Shown here: positions 18,414-26,150 of the stretch, in pieces | Layout: each line of letters opens with the position of its first letter | Numbering within the stretch: position 1 is the first letter of the stretch | Assembly (NCBI RefSeq): GCF_030815415.1 | Contig: NZ_JAUSWW010000001.1 | Location: 2,790,001 to 2,854,000, forward strand | Length of the DNA: 64,000 nucleotides | Reading direction: 5' to 3' | DNA from: Streptomyces canus | GTDB lineage: Bacteria; Actinomycetota; Actinomycetes; Streptomycetales; Streptomycetaceae | Position numbers and translations under genes: made by a program | The notes under the pieces: generated by a model | Database searches by the model: none | The model's input: only the letters and a program-made list of their open reading frames with translations | Told to the model about the DNA's origin: nothing

Positions 18414-19283
18414 TCAGCCCTTGACCGCGCCGAGCATCACGCCCGAGACGAAGTAGCGCTGGACGAACGGGTACACGCAGAGGATCGGCAGCGCGGTGAG
18501 CACGATGGTGACCGCCTGGATGTTCGCCCCGACCTGGCTGAGCTGTTCCGTGCCGGCTCCGGCGTTGGAGCCTCCGGTGGCGCCCTGGATGAGGTTGCGC
18601 AGATAGACGGTGACCGGCATCAGATCGGAGCTGTCCATGTAGAGGAACGCGCTGAACCAGGAGTTCCAGAAGGACACCGAGTAGAAGAGCACCATCGTCG
18701 CGACGACCGCCTTGGACAGCGGCAGCACGATCCTGAACAGGATGCCGTAGGTGCTCAGGCCGTCGATCTGCGCGGCCTCCTCCAGTTCGGCCGGCAGGCT
18801 CTCGAAGAAGGCCTTCATCACCAGGAGGTTGAAGACACTGATCGCGTTGGGCAGCGCGATCGCCCACACGCTGTTCTTCAGGCCGAGGCCGGTGATCAGG
18901 ACGTACTGCGGGATCAGGCCGCCGGTGAAGAACATGGTGAACACCGCGACACCGACGAGCGCGGTACGCCCCTTGAGCTGCTTCTTCGACAGGACGTACG
19001 CGTAACAGGTCGTCAGGACCATGGCCACGGCGGTCGCCACGACCGTGTAGAACACGGTGTTGCCGTAGTTGCGCCAGAACATCGAGTCCTGGAACACGAT
19101 CTTGTACGTGGTGAGGTTGAACCCCCTGGGCCACAGGGTGACTTCACCGGCCCGGATCTGGCGCTCCCCGCTGAAGGAGCGGGCGACGATGTTGACGAAG
19201 GGATACAGGGTCACCAGCACCACGAGGCTGAGGACCACCCCGTTGACGCCCTGGAAGACCCGGTAGGAACGGCTCGGCCTCAC
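18414..19283 (-). CDS. LplC/YtcP-type sugar ABC permease
   Basis: 289-residue CUT1 permease with the EAA loop EAAQIDGLSTYGILFRIVLP and C-terminus ending in GVMLGAVKG, characteristic of this subfamily. The GTG at 19283 overlaps the stop of the preceding permease (GTGA), which fixes the start; the frame stays open upstream but there it is a shadow of the first permease gene. It functions with the 19280-20263 permease and the 16721-18376 lipoprotein. Confidence 0.9.
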   Translation of the reverse strand: MRPSRSYRVFQGVNGVVLSLVVLVTLYPFVNIVARSFSGERQIRAGEVTLWPRGFNLTTYKIVFQDSMFWRNYGNTVFYTVVATAVAMVLTTCYAYVLSKKQLKGRTALVGVAVFTMFFTGGLIPQYVLITGLGLKNSVWAIALPNAISVFNLLVMKAFFESLPAELEEAAQIDGLSTYGILFRIVLPLSKAVVATMVLFYSVSFWNSWFSAFLYMDSSDLMPVTVYLRNLIQGATGGSNAGAGTEQLSQVGANIQAVTIVLTALPILCVYPFVQRYFVSGVMLGAVKG

Positions 19284-20263
19284 CACAGGCTGGTCCCCAC
19301 CGTGCGGCGCGACAGCTGGTTCGCGGAGACGATCAGCACCAGGCCGGTGATCGCCTCGAACAGGCCGATGGCGGCGGCGTAGCTGAAGCTGCTGGACTCC
19401 ACACCGGTCCGGTAGACGTAGGTGGAGATCACATCGGCGGTCGGATAGGTCAGCGCGTTGTAGAGCAGCAGGACCTTCTCGAAGCCGACCGCGAGGAACG
19501 TGCCGATGTTGAGGATCAGCAGCGTGATCATGGTGGGGCGGATACCGGGCAGGGTGACGTGCCAGATCTGCCGCCAGCGGTTGGCGCCGTCGATGCGCGC
19601 GGCCTCGTACAGGTCCTCGTCGATGGTGGTGAGCGCGGCCAGGTAGAGGATCGTGCCCCAGCCGGCGGTCTGCCAGATCTCGGAGCCGACGTAGATCGTG
19701 CGGAACCACCCGGGCTCCTGGATGAACCGGATCGGATCGTGGCCGAACCAGCCCAGGACGTGGTTGACCGCGCCGTCCGTGGCGAGCATCTGCATGGTGA
19801 TGCCGGCGACGATCACCATCGACAGGAAGTGCGGGAGATACGACACCGACTGCACGAACCGCTTCAGGGAACGGCGGCGCACCTCGTTCAGCAGCAGGGC
19901 CAGCACGATCGGGATCGGGAAGCAGAAGACGAGGGTGAGCCCGCCGATCCACAGGGTGTTGCGGAACACCTGCCAGAAGGTGGGGTCGCTGAGGAACATC
20001 TCGACATAGCGCAGGCCCACCCACTGCTCGCCGAAGATCGAGCCGCCGGGCTGGAAGCGGCGGAACGCGATCACGTTGCCGAGCATCGGCAGATAGCGGA
20101 AGACCAGGAAGAACAGCAGCGGCAGCAGCGCCAGCGAGTACAGCTGCCAGTCGCGGCGCAGTGCCCGTCTCCAGGGGACGCGGGCGGAGGGCACAGGCGG
20201 CGGGTCGGGCTTCGGTGGGCCCTGGATGCCGGGCGGAGAGGCCGACTTGGTGGAGGTGCTCAT
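19280..20263 (-). CDS. LplB-type sugar ABC permease, first gene of the hemicellulose operon
   Basis: 327 residues. A Pro-rich cytoplasmic head is followed by six membrane helices and the EAA loop EAARIDGANRWRQIWHVTLP. The ATG has GAGGA 6 nt upstream. It heads the operon running left through permease, lipoprotein, GH39, DUF624 and GH42. A CGAAACTTTCG element sits 32 bp upstream of the start, so the operon is probably repressed by a LacI-type xylo-oligosaccharide regulator such as BxlR. Confidence 0.9.
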   Translation of the reverse strand: MSTSTKSASPPGIQGPPKPDPPPVPSARVPWRRALRRDWQLYSLALLPLLFFLVFRYLPMLGNVIAFRRFQPGGSIFGEQWVGLRYVEMFLSDPTFWQVFRNTLWIGGLTLVFCFPIPIVLALLLNEVRRRSLKRFVQSVSYLPHFLSMVIVAGITMQMLATDGAVNHVLGWFGHDPIRFIQEPGWFRTIYVGSEIWQTAGWGTILYLAALTTIDEDLYEAARIDGANRWRQIWHVTLPGIRPTMITLLILNIGTFLAVGFEKVLLLYNALTYPTADVISTYVYRTGVESSSFSYAAAIGLFEAITGLVLIVSANQLSRRTVGTSLW

Positions 20264-20294
20264 GCTCGGTCCTCACAGGAGGGGGGAGTTGAAC

Positions 20295-20305
20295 CGAAAC
20301 TTTCG
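20295..20305. promoter_or_regulatory. CGAAACTTTCG operator (BxlR/xylanase-type)
   Basis: A perfect CGAAA-N-TTTCG dyad in the divergent region between the hemicellulose operon and the esterase gene. CGAA-N-TTCG repeats are the known operator of the S. thermoviolaceus BxlR repressor, and CGAAACTTTCG occurs upstream of actinomycete xylanase genes. No lacI-type gene is present in this window, so the regulator must be encoded elsewhere. Confidence 0.65.
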
Positions 20306-20489
20306 AGCTCTTACCGGTAACTTCGCGGCAACCTAAAGGCACTCGGAAAGCGCTGTCAATGGGTGCAGCAGCGGGCTTTTGAGGCAGGCGTGCGGAGTTG
20401 AAGTCTCTTCCGTGCGGGGTAGAACACGGAAAACCGGCACATTGATCTCCGCAAGTTTCCCTCTGTCGTCCGACTCCTGCGAGGTGTCC

Positions 20490-21479
20490 GTGCCCGCGTT
20501 CGACCTGCCGCTGACGGAACTGGTGCACCACCGCCCGCTGCCCGCAGAGCCCGCCGACTTCGACGAGTTCTGGCACGAGACCCTCAAGGAGGCGGCGCAG
20601 CCCGAGGTGTTGGTGTCGGCCCGGCCGGTGGAGACCGGTCTGCGTCTGACGCAGACCTGGGACGTGACTTTCCGGGGCTTCGCGGGCGACCCGGTGCGCG
20701 CGTGGTTCAGCAGACCGGCGGGCGCGTCCGAACCCCTGCCCGCAGTGGTCGAGTTCGCCGGTTACGGCCGCGGCCGCGGTCTCCCCCACGAGCGCCTGAC
20801 CTGGGTGACCGCCGGATACGCCCATCTACTGATGGACAACCGCGGCCAGGGCGACCAGTACGGCAACGGCGGCCACACCCCCGACCCGCACGCGAAGACG
20901 CCCGGCGGCCCGGGCCCGGCGGTACGCGGTCTGCTCGCCCCGCACGACTACCACTACCGGCGCCTCATCACCGACGCGGTACGCGCGGTCACGGCGGTCC
21001 GTGAGCTGCCCGGGGTGGACGCCGGACGCGTCGCGGCCGCCGGCAACAGCCAGGGCGGCGGCCTCGCGCTGGCCGTCGCGGGGCTCGTCCCGGACCTGGC
21101 GGCCGCGCTGGTGACCGCGCCCTTCCTGTGCGGCATCCACCGCGCCCTGGATCTCACCGACGCGAGTCCCTACGGCGAGATCACCGCGTACCTCTCCGTC
21201 CACCGCGGCTCCGAGCAGGCCGCCCACCGCACGCTCGCCTACATGGAGGGCATCTCCTTCGCCCGCCGCGCCCACGCCCCGGCCCACTTCGGGGTGGGCC
21301 TGCGCGACACGGTCTGCCCGCCGAGCGGGGCGTACGCCGCCTTCAACCGCTACGCCGAGTTGTCCGGCGCCGAGCCGCGCACCGAGATCCACGCCTATCC
21401 GTACAACGGACACGAGGGCGGGGACGCGGTGCAGGTGCGCCGGCAACTGGACTGGCTGCACCGGACGTGGGAGGGCTGA
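20490..21479 (+). CDS. Acetyl xylan esterase / cephalosporin-C deacetylase family
   Basis: 329-residue alpha/beta hydrolase of the AXE1 family (usual length about 320). The triad can be placed as Ser187 in GNSQGG, Asp273 in GLRDTVCPP and His308 in YNGHEGG. No signal peptide, so it should deacetylate imported xylo-oligosaccharides. A GTG with GAGG five bases upstream is used as start; an in-frame GTG two codons earlier is also possible. It is divergent from the hemicellulose operon, sharing its operator region. Confidence 0.88.
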   Translation: MPAFDLPLTELVHHRPLPAEPADFDEFWHETLKEAAQPEVLVSARPVETGLRLTQTWDVTFRGFAGDPVRAWFSRPAGASEPLPAVVEFAGYGRGRGLPHERLTWVTAGYAHLLMDNRGQGDQYGNGGHTPDPHAKTPGGPGPAVRGLLAPHDYHYRRLITDAVRAVTAVRELPGVDAGRVAAAGNSQGGGLALAVAGLVPDLAAALVTAPFLCGIHRALDLTDASPYGEITAYLSVHRGSEQAAHRTLAYMEGISFARRAHAPAHFGVGLRDTVCPPSGAYAAFNRYAELSGAEPRTEIHAYPYNGHEGGDAVQVRRQLDWLHRTWEG

Positions 21480-21519
21480 CGGAGGGCTGACGCCCTACGA
21501 CGCGCGGGTGGAGAAGACA

Positions 21520-21897
21520 GTGACCGAAGGCCCCGAGCACCGGGCGGGCGACATTCTGCGCGTGACCTGCCCGTGGACCCCCGCGAAGGTGGCCAGGGTC
21601 GCGGGGCGGCACGCCTTCGTCGTCTGGCCGTGGGCCGAGATCGACCCGGACTCCCGGTACCGGCGGGACGGCCAGGTCGCCATGCCCACCGACCCGGACT
21701 CCCTCGAGTGGTGGCAGGGCGTCTTCCACACGGACCCGAAGCCCTGGGAACTGTCGGCCGGGGACACCTGCCTCGTCGGCGTGCCCGAGACCCTGCTCCG
21801 GGTCCTCGACATCCAGCGCCACGACCCGCCTGCGGACCGGGGACGGCTCAGCGTCTCGGCCGCCCCGCCCCAGGCGTGGGAGACGGAGGGCATGTAG
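21520..21897 (+). CDS. Conserved hypothetical protein
   Basis: 125 residues, Trp- and Pro-rich, soluble (TCPWTPAKVARVAGRHAFVVWPW near the N-terminus). No domain recognised. The GTG at 21520 has GGAG 6 nt upstream; a GTG at 21508 is a weaker alternative. It lies 40 bp after the esterase on the same strand and may be cotranscribed. Codon use looks like the neighbouring genes. Confidence 0.6.
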   Translation: MTEGPEHRAGDILRVTCPWTPAKVARVAGRHAFVVWPWAEIDPDSRYRRDGQVAMPTDPDSLEWWQGVFHTDPKPWELSAGDTCLVGVPETLLRVLDIQRHDPPADRGRLSVSAAPPQAWETEGM

Positions 21898-21950
21898 TGA
21901 TGCTTCAGGTACTTGTCCAGGGCCGCCCGGTCGGGGCAACTCCAACTCGC

Positions 21951-22010
21951 TTGACTTGGCCTTCCGTTGACACGGTAGAGTGAGGTTTAGACCACTAGAC
22001 AACGTTGTCT
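21951..22010 (+). promoter_or_regulatory. Promoter with DasR-like half and LacI-like palindrome
   Basis: TTGACT (21951-21956) and TAGAGT (21976-21981) with 19-nt spacing, or TTGACA (21967-21972) as an alternative -35, give a candidate promoter. The segment tgaggtttagaccact (21980-21995) matches the DasR dre consensus at 12 of 16 positions, best in the right half. Immediately after is GACAACGTTGTC (21998-22009), extended to a 14-bp palindrome by flanking A and T and identical in its 12-bp core to the site before the GH92 gene. Confidence 0.55.
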
Positions 22011-22136
22011 GACACCGCACGGACGCGGCATCGCGGCTCCACGGCGCCGCCACAGACCAACCGACGCCCGGGCAGGGGACTCCCCCCGTTCGCCTGCCCG
22101 GCCCGCGGACCCGGTGGGGATGCCCACCGGGTCCGC
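21988..22136 (+). ncRNA. Candidate small RNA with C-rich loop
   Basis: About 150 nt from the promoter described at 21951-22010 to a strong terminator. There is no convincing reading frame. Internal hairpin: stem 22068-22076 / 22093-22101 (CCGGGCAGG / CCTGCCCGG) with a 16-nt loop containing CTCCCCCC. A six-C loop resembles the actinobacterial 6C RNA idea and could pair with Shine-Dalgarno sequences, but only one C-run is present, so this is not a standard 6C RNA. It could also be the remnant leader of a lost gene. Confidence 0.4.
22105..22136 (+). terminator. Strong intrinsic-type hairpin
   Basis: Perfect 14-bp stem, GCGGACCCGGTGGG (22105-22118) / CCCACCGGGTCCGC (22123-22136), with a GATG tetraloop. 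It ends the candidate small RNA and lies 63 bp before the HD-domain gene. No U-tract, as is common in Streptomyces. Confidence 0.7.
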
Positions 22137-22199
22137 ACAGGCCACCTGGCGCCTGTGAATCGGGCACCGGAAGCAGGCCTCCGCGCCTAACCTGTCCGC

Positions 22200-22790
22200 G
22201 TGACTCGCACCGATCTCCTCCTCCGCGCCCTCCAGGACCCTGGCGACCCGCCGCTGCGCCCGCTGCCGGACCGGGCGGCGGAACTGCTGCGGGAACTCGT
22301 CGCGCCGCCTCGCCTGGCCGCCCATCTGCGGGCGGTGCACGACGTGGCGTACGAACTCGTCGAGTGGGTGTCGCGACGGCACCCGGGGCTGCCGCTCGAC
22401 CGCGACGCCGTGCTGTTCGGCGCGGCCACGCACGACATCGGCAAGACGGCCCACACCGCCGAACTCTCCGGCCCGGGCTCGGCCCACGAGGACGCGGGCC
22501 GCGAGCTGCTCCTCTCCCACGGCACCGCCCCCCACCTGGCCCGCTTCGCCGCCACCCACGCCACCTGGACCCTGCCGGACCTTGGCATCGAGGATCTGCT
22601 GGTGAGCCTCGCCGACAAGATCTGGAAGAACAAGCGGGTGCCGGAGCTGGAGGACCTGGTCGTCAGGGAGCTGGCCGCGGCGAGCGGGCGGACCGTGTGG
22701 GAGGAGTTCCTGGACCTCGACGACCTGCTGGCGTCCGTGGGTGAGGGGGCGGACGCGCGGTTGGGGTTCCAGGGGACGTATCCGGTGTGA
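22200..22790 (+). CDS. HD-domain phosphohydrolase
   Basis: 196 residues. The HD motif is visible: HLRAVHDVAYELVEWV followed by FGAATHDIGKT and a later HATWTLPDLGIEDLLVSLADKIWK segment, giving the metal-binding His/His-Asp/Asp pattern. Such proteins hydrolyse phosphate esters or nucleotides; the substrate is unknown. The GTG start has no Shine-Dalgarno sequence. TAACCT lies 6 nt before it (22188-22193), so the mRNA is probably leaderless. Confidence 0.8.
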   Translation: MTRTDLLLRALQDPGDPPLRPLPDRAAELLRELVAPPRLAAHLRAVHDVAYELVEWVSRRHPGLPLDRDAVLFGAATHDIGKTAHTAELSGPGSAHEDAGRELLLSHGTAPHLARFAATHATWTLPDLGIEDLLVSLADKIWKNKRVPELEDLVVRELAAASGRTVWEEFLDLDDLLASVGEGADARLGFQGTYPV

Positions 22791-22792
22791 GC

Positions 22793-23110
22793 CGGGGCCG
22801 CCGGTCGGCCACCGGCAGGCGGTAGCCCACGTCGAAGGGGTCGCGCGTCGGCAGTTCGGCATGGCGGGTGCGCCGACGGCCGGTGGCCAGGTCGTCCGCG
22901 AGGCGGGCCAGGCCGGGCGCGATGGCGTCCTCGCCGGGCTGGGACAGCAGGGAGACGCCCGCGCGCACCCGGGCGTCGAGGCAGGCGTGGGGGCGGCGCC
23001 GGTTGACCACATCCGTGACGTACGAGGGCGGCGTGGATCTGCGTGGCGATCCGCGGATCGGGCCGCCGGGTACGGGCGTACGTCGCGCCGAGCGTGTCGC
23101 AGGTCGCCAT
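22793..23110 (-). pseudogene. Remnant of a SAM-dependent methyltransferase
   Basis: The N-terminal fragment (23110 leftward, CDTLGATYARTRRPDPRIA) is the usual beginning of class I methyltransferases of this type. After IHAAL the SAM-binding core is missing. The sequence resumes in another frame with DARVRAGVSLLSQPGED and ends in FDVGYRLPVADRR, which resembles the C-terminus of the same family. A large internal deletion plus a frameshift is inferred; nothing suggests a functional product. Confidence 0.6.
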
Positions 23111-23207
23111 GCCGGCCGTCACTCCCGGGATTCCCCGCGCCCCGCGATGCCCCGCGATTCCCGGCGAGGAATGGCCCGCGACCCGCTCGCCCCGTTACAA
23201 CAGGCCG

Positions 23208-23288
23208 GTGGACTTCCCCAGTGCGCTTCGTGAACGCCGTACCCGCCGTCATCTGAGCCAGCTCGACCTGGCGCTGCGGGCGGGCACC
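23208..23288 (+). pseudogene. Remnant of an XRE-type HTH regulator
   Basis: A GTG-initiated stretch encodes FPSALRERRTRRHLSQLDLA, the opening half of a common Streptomyces XRE regulator, then loses similarity after LALRAGT. It is divergent from the methyltransferase relic, as the intact pairs often are. Both appear to have been truncated together. Confidence 0.5.
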
Positions 23289-23435
23289 ATCTCCTTGCCG
23301 GCAGTCGCGCAGGTCGCGCGGGTCGCTTCGACCAGATCCTGCGGTGTGCCGCGGAGACCGACAATTCCCCCCAGGGAATGGGCCGGTGCGCGGGCCCGGC
23401 GGGCAGCGGCTCACGCCCGCCGGGTCCGCTTCGGC

Positions 23436-24524
23436 TCAACCCACCCGACAGGGGAGGGTCGTTGCCGTGTCGGCGCCGCCGCCTTCGACGACGTAGCCGA
23501 ACGTGGTGCTCGCGCCTGGAGCGAGAGATCCGTTCCAGTTGGCGTTGTGAACCATCACGGCCTGGCCGGTGTACGTCGCGTTGCCGTTCCAGAGGCTGTT
23601 CACCTTCTGGCCGCCCGGCAGCGTCCAGTCGACCATCCAGCCCAGCATCGGGACGTCTCCGGAGTTGGTGACGGTCACCTCGGACTGGTAGCCGCCGCTC
23701 CAACTGCCGGTGGTCTTACGGGTCGCGGTGCAGGTGCCCGGCACCGGCTCGCTCGGGTTGCCCGGCTCGTGGATGCCGGTGACCTCGCCGTTGCCGCCGT
23801 CGAAGACGACGTCGGAGCAGGAGTAGAAGGTCTCCGCGCTGTCCGAGCGCTGCCAGACCATGTAGATGATGTGGCGGCCCGACTTGTTCGCCGGAAGCTG
23901 CCCGGACCATGAGTAGTTGGCCTCGACCGTGCCCGGGCTGCCGTTGAGCGGCGGGTGGTCGACGGAGAGGAAGGGCCGGTCCTCCATGTCGTCCCAGGTG
24001 AGGGTCTGGGTCGCGTCGAAGCCGTCCTTGGTGACGTAGACGTAGAACCAACCCGGGTGCGCGGCCCAGGCGTTGTAGGAGAAGTCGACGGTCGCGCCCG
24101 AGGTGAGATGGGTCAACGGCCAATCGCTGCGGGCGGCGTTGAAGCCGGTGAAGTTGGTGTTGCCGCCGCTGCACAGTTCACCGTCCGGCACGAAGCCGCG
24201 GGTGCGTCCGGCACCGTCCGAGCGCAGTACGGAGAACCAGTTGTAGAACGGCGTGGTGCCGCTGACCGCCTGTGCGTTCTTGCAGGCCGGGTTGACCGGT
24301 TTGATCTCGCCGGTGTCGGTCAGTCCGTCCTGCCAGCACAGGAAGGTGCGGCTGGCGGGCTTCATCGGGGTGCCGTGGGCCTCCGCCGAACCGCCGGTCG
24401 ACATCACCAGCGTGATGGCCGGGATCGTGGCGAGCAGGGAGACCAGGACGAGGAAGAGGGCTCTGGCGCGGGTGGGGAGGGTTAATCGGCGACCTGGGGA
24501 CGCCGCTGATCTTGTCATGATCAT
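23436..24524 (-). CDS. Secreted AA10 lytic polysaccharide monooxygenase with CBM2
   Basis: 362 residues. The signal peptide is about 1-49, with cleavage at SAEA before His50 (HGTPMKPASR), the N-terminal copper-binding His of AA10 enzymes. The second brace His lies in WAAHPGWFYVYV. The AA10 domain extends to about residue 230, a short Pro-rich linker follows, then a CBM2-type module from CTATRK to the terminal Cys. The enzyme would oxidise crystalline cellulose or chitin. Residue 14, in the signal peptide, is encoded by TTA (24483-24485). ATG at 24524 is used; an ATG two codons later is possible. A CebR-type box lies upstream, favouring cellulose. Confidence 0.93.
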   Translation of the reverse strand: MIMTRSAASPGRRLTLPTRARALFLVLVSLLATIPAITLVMSTGGSAEAHGTPMKPASRTFLCWQDGLTDTGEIKPVNPACKNAQAVSGTTPFYNWFSVLRSDGAGRTRGFVPDGELCSGGNTNFTGFNAARSDWPLTHLTSGATVDFSYNAWAAHPGWFYVYVTKDGFDATQTLTWDDMEDRPFLSVDHPPLNGSPGTVEANYSWSGQLPANKSGRHIIYMVWQRSDSAETFYSCSDVVFDGGNGEVTGIHEPGNPSEPVPGTCTATRKTTGSWSGGYQSEVTVTNSGDVPMLGWMVDWTLPGGQKVNSLWNGNATYTGQAVMVHNANWNGSLAPGASTTFGYVVEGGGADTATTLPCRVG

Positions 24525-24623
24525 GACAGTCCAGTCCGTTCCTTGAGGTACGGGCCGTGCGGATGCGTGTGTGCGGATGAGCGGGGTGGGGGGCTTCCCT
24601 GGGGCAGGTTCCGGTCCGCCATG

Positions 24624-24637
24624 TGGGAGCGCTCCCA
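24624..24637. promoter_or_regulatory. CebR box
   Basis: TGGGAGCGCTCCCA, a perfect 14-bp palindrome identical to the Streptomyces CebR (cello-oligosaccharide repressor) operator, 100 bp upstream of the LPMO start. It implies induction of the LPMO by cellobiose or cellotriose. Confidence 0.85.
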
Positions 24638-24639
24638 CC

Positions 24640-25135
24640 CCGCCTGCTGCGGAAGTTAGCGCGAACGGGGGCGGCTGTAAACGGGTGCCGCAGAAGCGAC
24701 GGTCGTCGAGGGCCTGGTGTGGAGCCGCCGCTCGACTCCGGAAGCGGAATCGGAGGCGGACCCGAAGGGCAGGGACCGGAGCGCAACCGCGTGACGGCTT
24801 CGACCACCTCACCCGGAGCAGGCGCGCGGTCTCTTGAACAGCAGTCGCTCCACGTGTCGACGACCTCACCGGTAGCGCCTGGATTTCCCGACTTCACGTC
24901 GTACACCTCGAGCGCCGTTATCGTGCGCCGAGCGCTCCTCGGCGCACCTGAAGGGGATTTCGTGCGCCCTTCGAGCTCCCTTGCTTCGATACCTCGGAAC
25001 CGGAGTACGCCTCTTCGGAGCACAAACACCCGTTCCGGCGTTCCCTCCTACGTACGACCCGATCGAACGGTCGCAGCTCAAGGGACCTCATGGAGCTGAC
25101 GCCGCCCCATCGACACCGCCGCGAACACGCTCGTG
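24640..25135. other. Gene-poor stretch with one strong hairpin
   Basis: No reading frame here has a convincing start, codon bias or recognisable protein. The clearest structure is a perfect 10-bp stem, GTGCGCCGAG (24923-24932) / CTCGGCGCAC (24938-24947), with a CGCTC loop. It could be a terminator, an RNA element or a regulator site. Confidence 0.4.
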
Positions 25136-25186
25136 GCTTTTAGCTCTATCCTCTTTGCTAGAGGCATAATGAGGGGAGCTAAAAGC
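25136..25186. promoter_or_regulatory. Inverted-repeat control region of the XRE gene
   Basis: GCTTTTAGCTC (25136-25146) and GAGCTAAAAGC (25176-25186) form a perfect 11-bp inverted repeat. The 29-bp spacer contains a smaller dyad, CCTCT/AGAGG, and a CATAAT -10-like hexamer. The region is AT-rich compared with its surroundings. It probably serves as promoter and autoregulatory operator for the XRE/DUF5753 gene 60 bp downstream. Confidence 0.6.
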
Positions 25187-25247
25187 TAGGAACTTTCTGT
25201 GCATGGCCGATCAGGTTCAGGGTACGTGCACGGGCGAAGGAGCGGCG

Positions 25248-26105
25248 ATGACCCCCGTGGACCCCAGTCTGAACCGGCGCAAACTACGTCTCGCCCTGCG
25301 ACAGGCGCGCGAGCGCGTCGGTCTGACTCAGCGCGAGGCAGCCGAACAGGTGGAGTGGTCCCAGTCGAAACTGATCCGGGTGGAGACAGGTACGGTCAGC
25401 GTGTCCGTCAGCGATCTGCGCGCGCTGGTGACGCTCTATCGCATCACCGACCCTGCCGAGGTACACGAACTCGAGCAGGCGGCCCGGGGTAGCAAAGGGG
25501 CGAGTTGGTGGTCGAAGTACCACGACGTGGTCACTCCTCAGTTCGCCCAGTATCTGGGCTACGAGAGTGCCGCCACGTCCCTGAACACGTATCACCCCAT
25601 CGTCATCCCTGGCCATCTGCAGACCCGTGCGTACGCGGAGGCACTGCTGGCCCCCCGCGGCCTCGCGCCCGAGCGGGCCGAGCGGGTCGTGGACCTCAGG
25701 ATGGAACGTCAGGAGCGGATGTTCGACAGCTCCGGTAGGCCGGTCACCACGTTCGTGCTGGACGAGGCCGCGGTGCGACGCCAGATCGGCGGAAGGGAAG
25801 TTCTGGATGGGCAGTTGGATCAGTTGCTCGACTTCGGCACACGCGACGGCATTACGCTCCGCATCCTGCCGTTCGACGCCGGGGCGCACTACAGCACTCT
25901 GGGTAGCTTCGTCCTGTTGAGCTTCCCCGACGACGACGATCTGCTGTACCTGGAGCATGCCGCCGGCAGCATGACCGGCGGTGAGGACCTGGAACTGCTG
26001 GCCCGTTACCAGGAGTGCTTCCACACGATCACGGAACTGGCGCTCGGCGACACCGAGTCTCGCGACCTGATCGATCGCATCAAGCAAGACCTCGGGGCCC
26101 GCTAG
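25248..26105 (+). CDS. XRE-family regulator with DUF5753 domain
   Basis: 285 residues. An N-terminal HTH_XRE (about 10-65, LTQREAAEQVEWSQSKLIRV) is followed by a DUF5753-type domain with the hallmark IPGHLQTRAYAEALL. These proteins are abundant in Streptomyces, pair with DUF397 proteins (as in the WhiJ/BldB type developmental modules) and often act as toxin-antitoxin-like or developmental switches. The ATG with GAAGGAG upstream is chosen over an ATG 15 codons earlier. The DUF397 partner is 0.75 kb away on the opposite strand. Confidence 0.88.
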   Translation: MTPVDPSLNRRKLRLALRQARERVGLTQREAAEQVEWSQSKLIRVETGTVSVSVSDLRALVTLYRITDPAEVHELEQAARGSKGASWWSKYHDVVTPQFAQYLGYESAATSLNTYHPIVIPGHLQTRAYAEALLAPRGLAPERAERVVDLRMERQERMFDSSGRPVTTFVLDEAAVRRQIGGREVLDGQLDQLLDFGTRDGITLRILPFDAGAHYSTLGSFVLLSFPDDDDLLYLEHAAGSMTGGEDLELLARYQECFHTITELALGDTESRDLIDRIKQDLGAR

Positions 26106-26150
26106 ATCTGCGGCGCCCATGGCTGGCGGTGAAGCCAGGGGAGGACCGAC

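Noticed and set aside
22061-22104. tRNA-like cloverleaf in the candidate small RNA
   Set aside because: Only one stem forms, with no T-loop consensus, anticodon arm or CCA-adjacent acceptor pairing.
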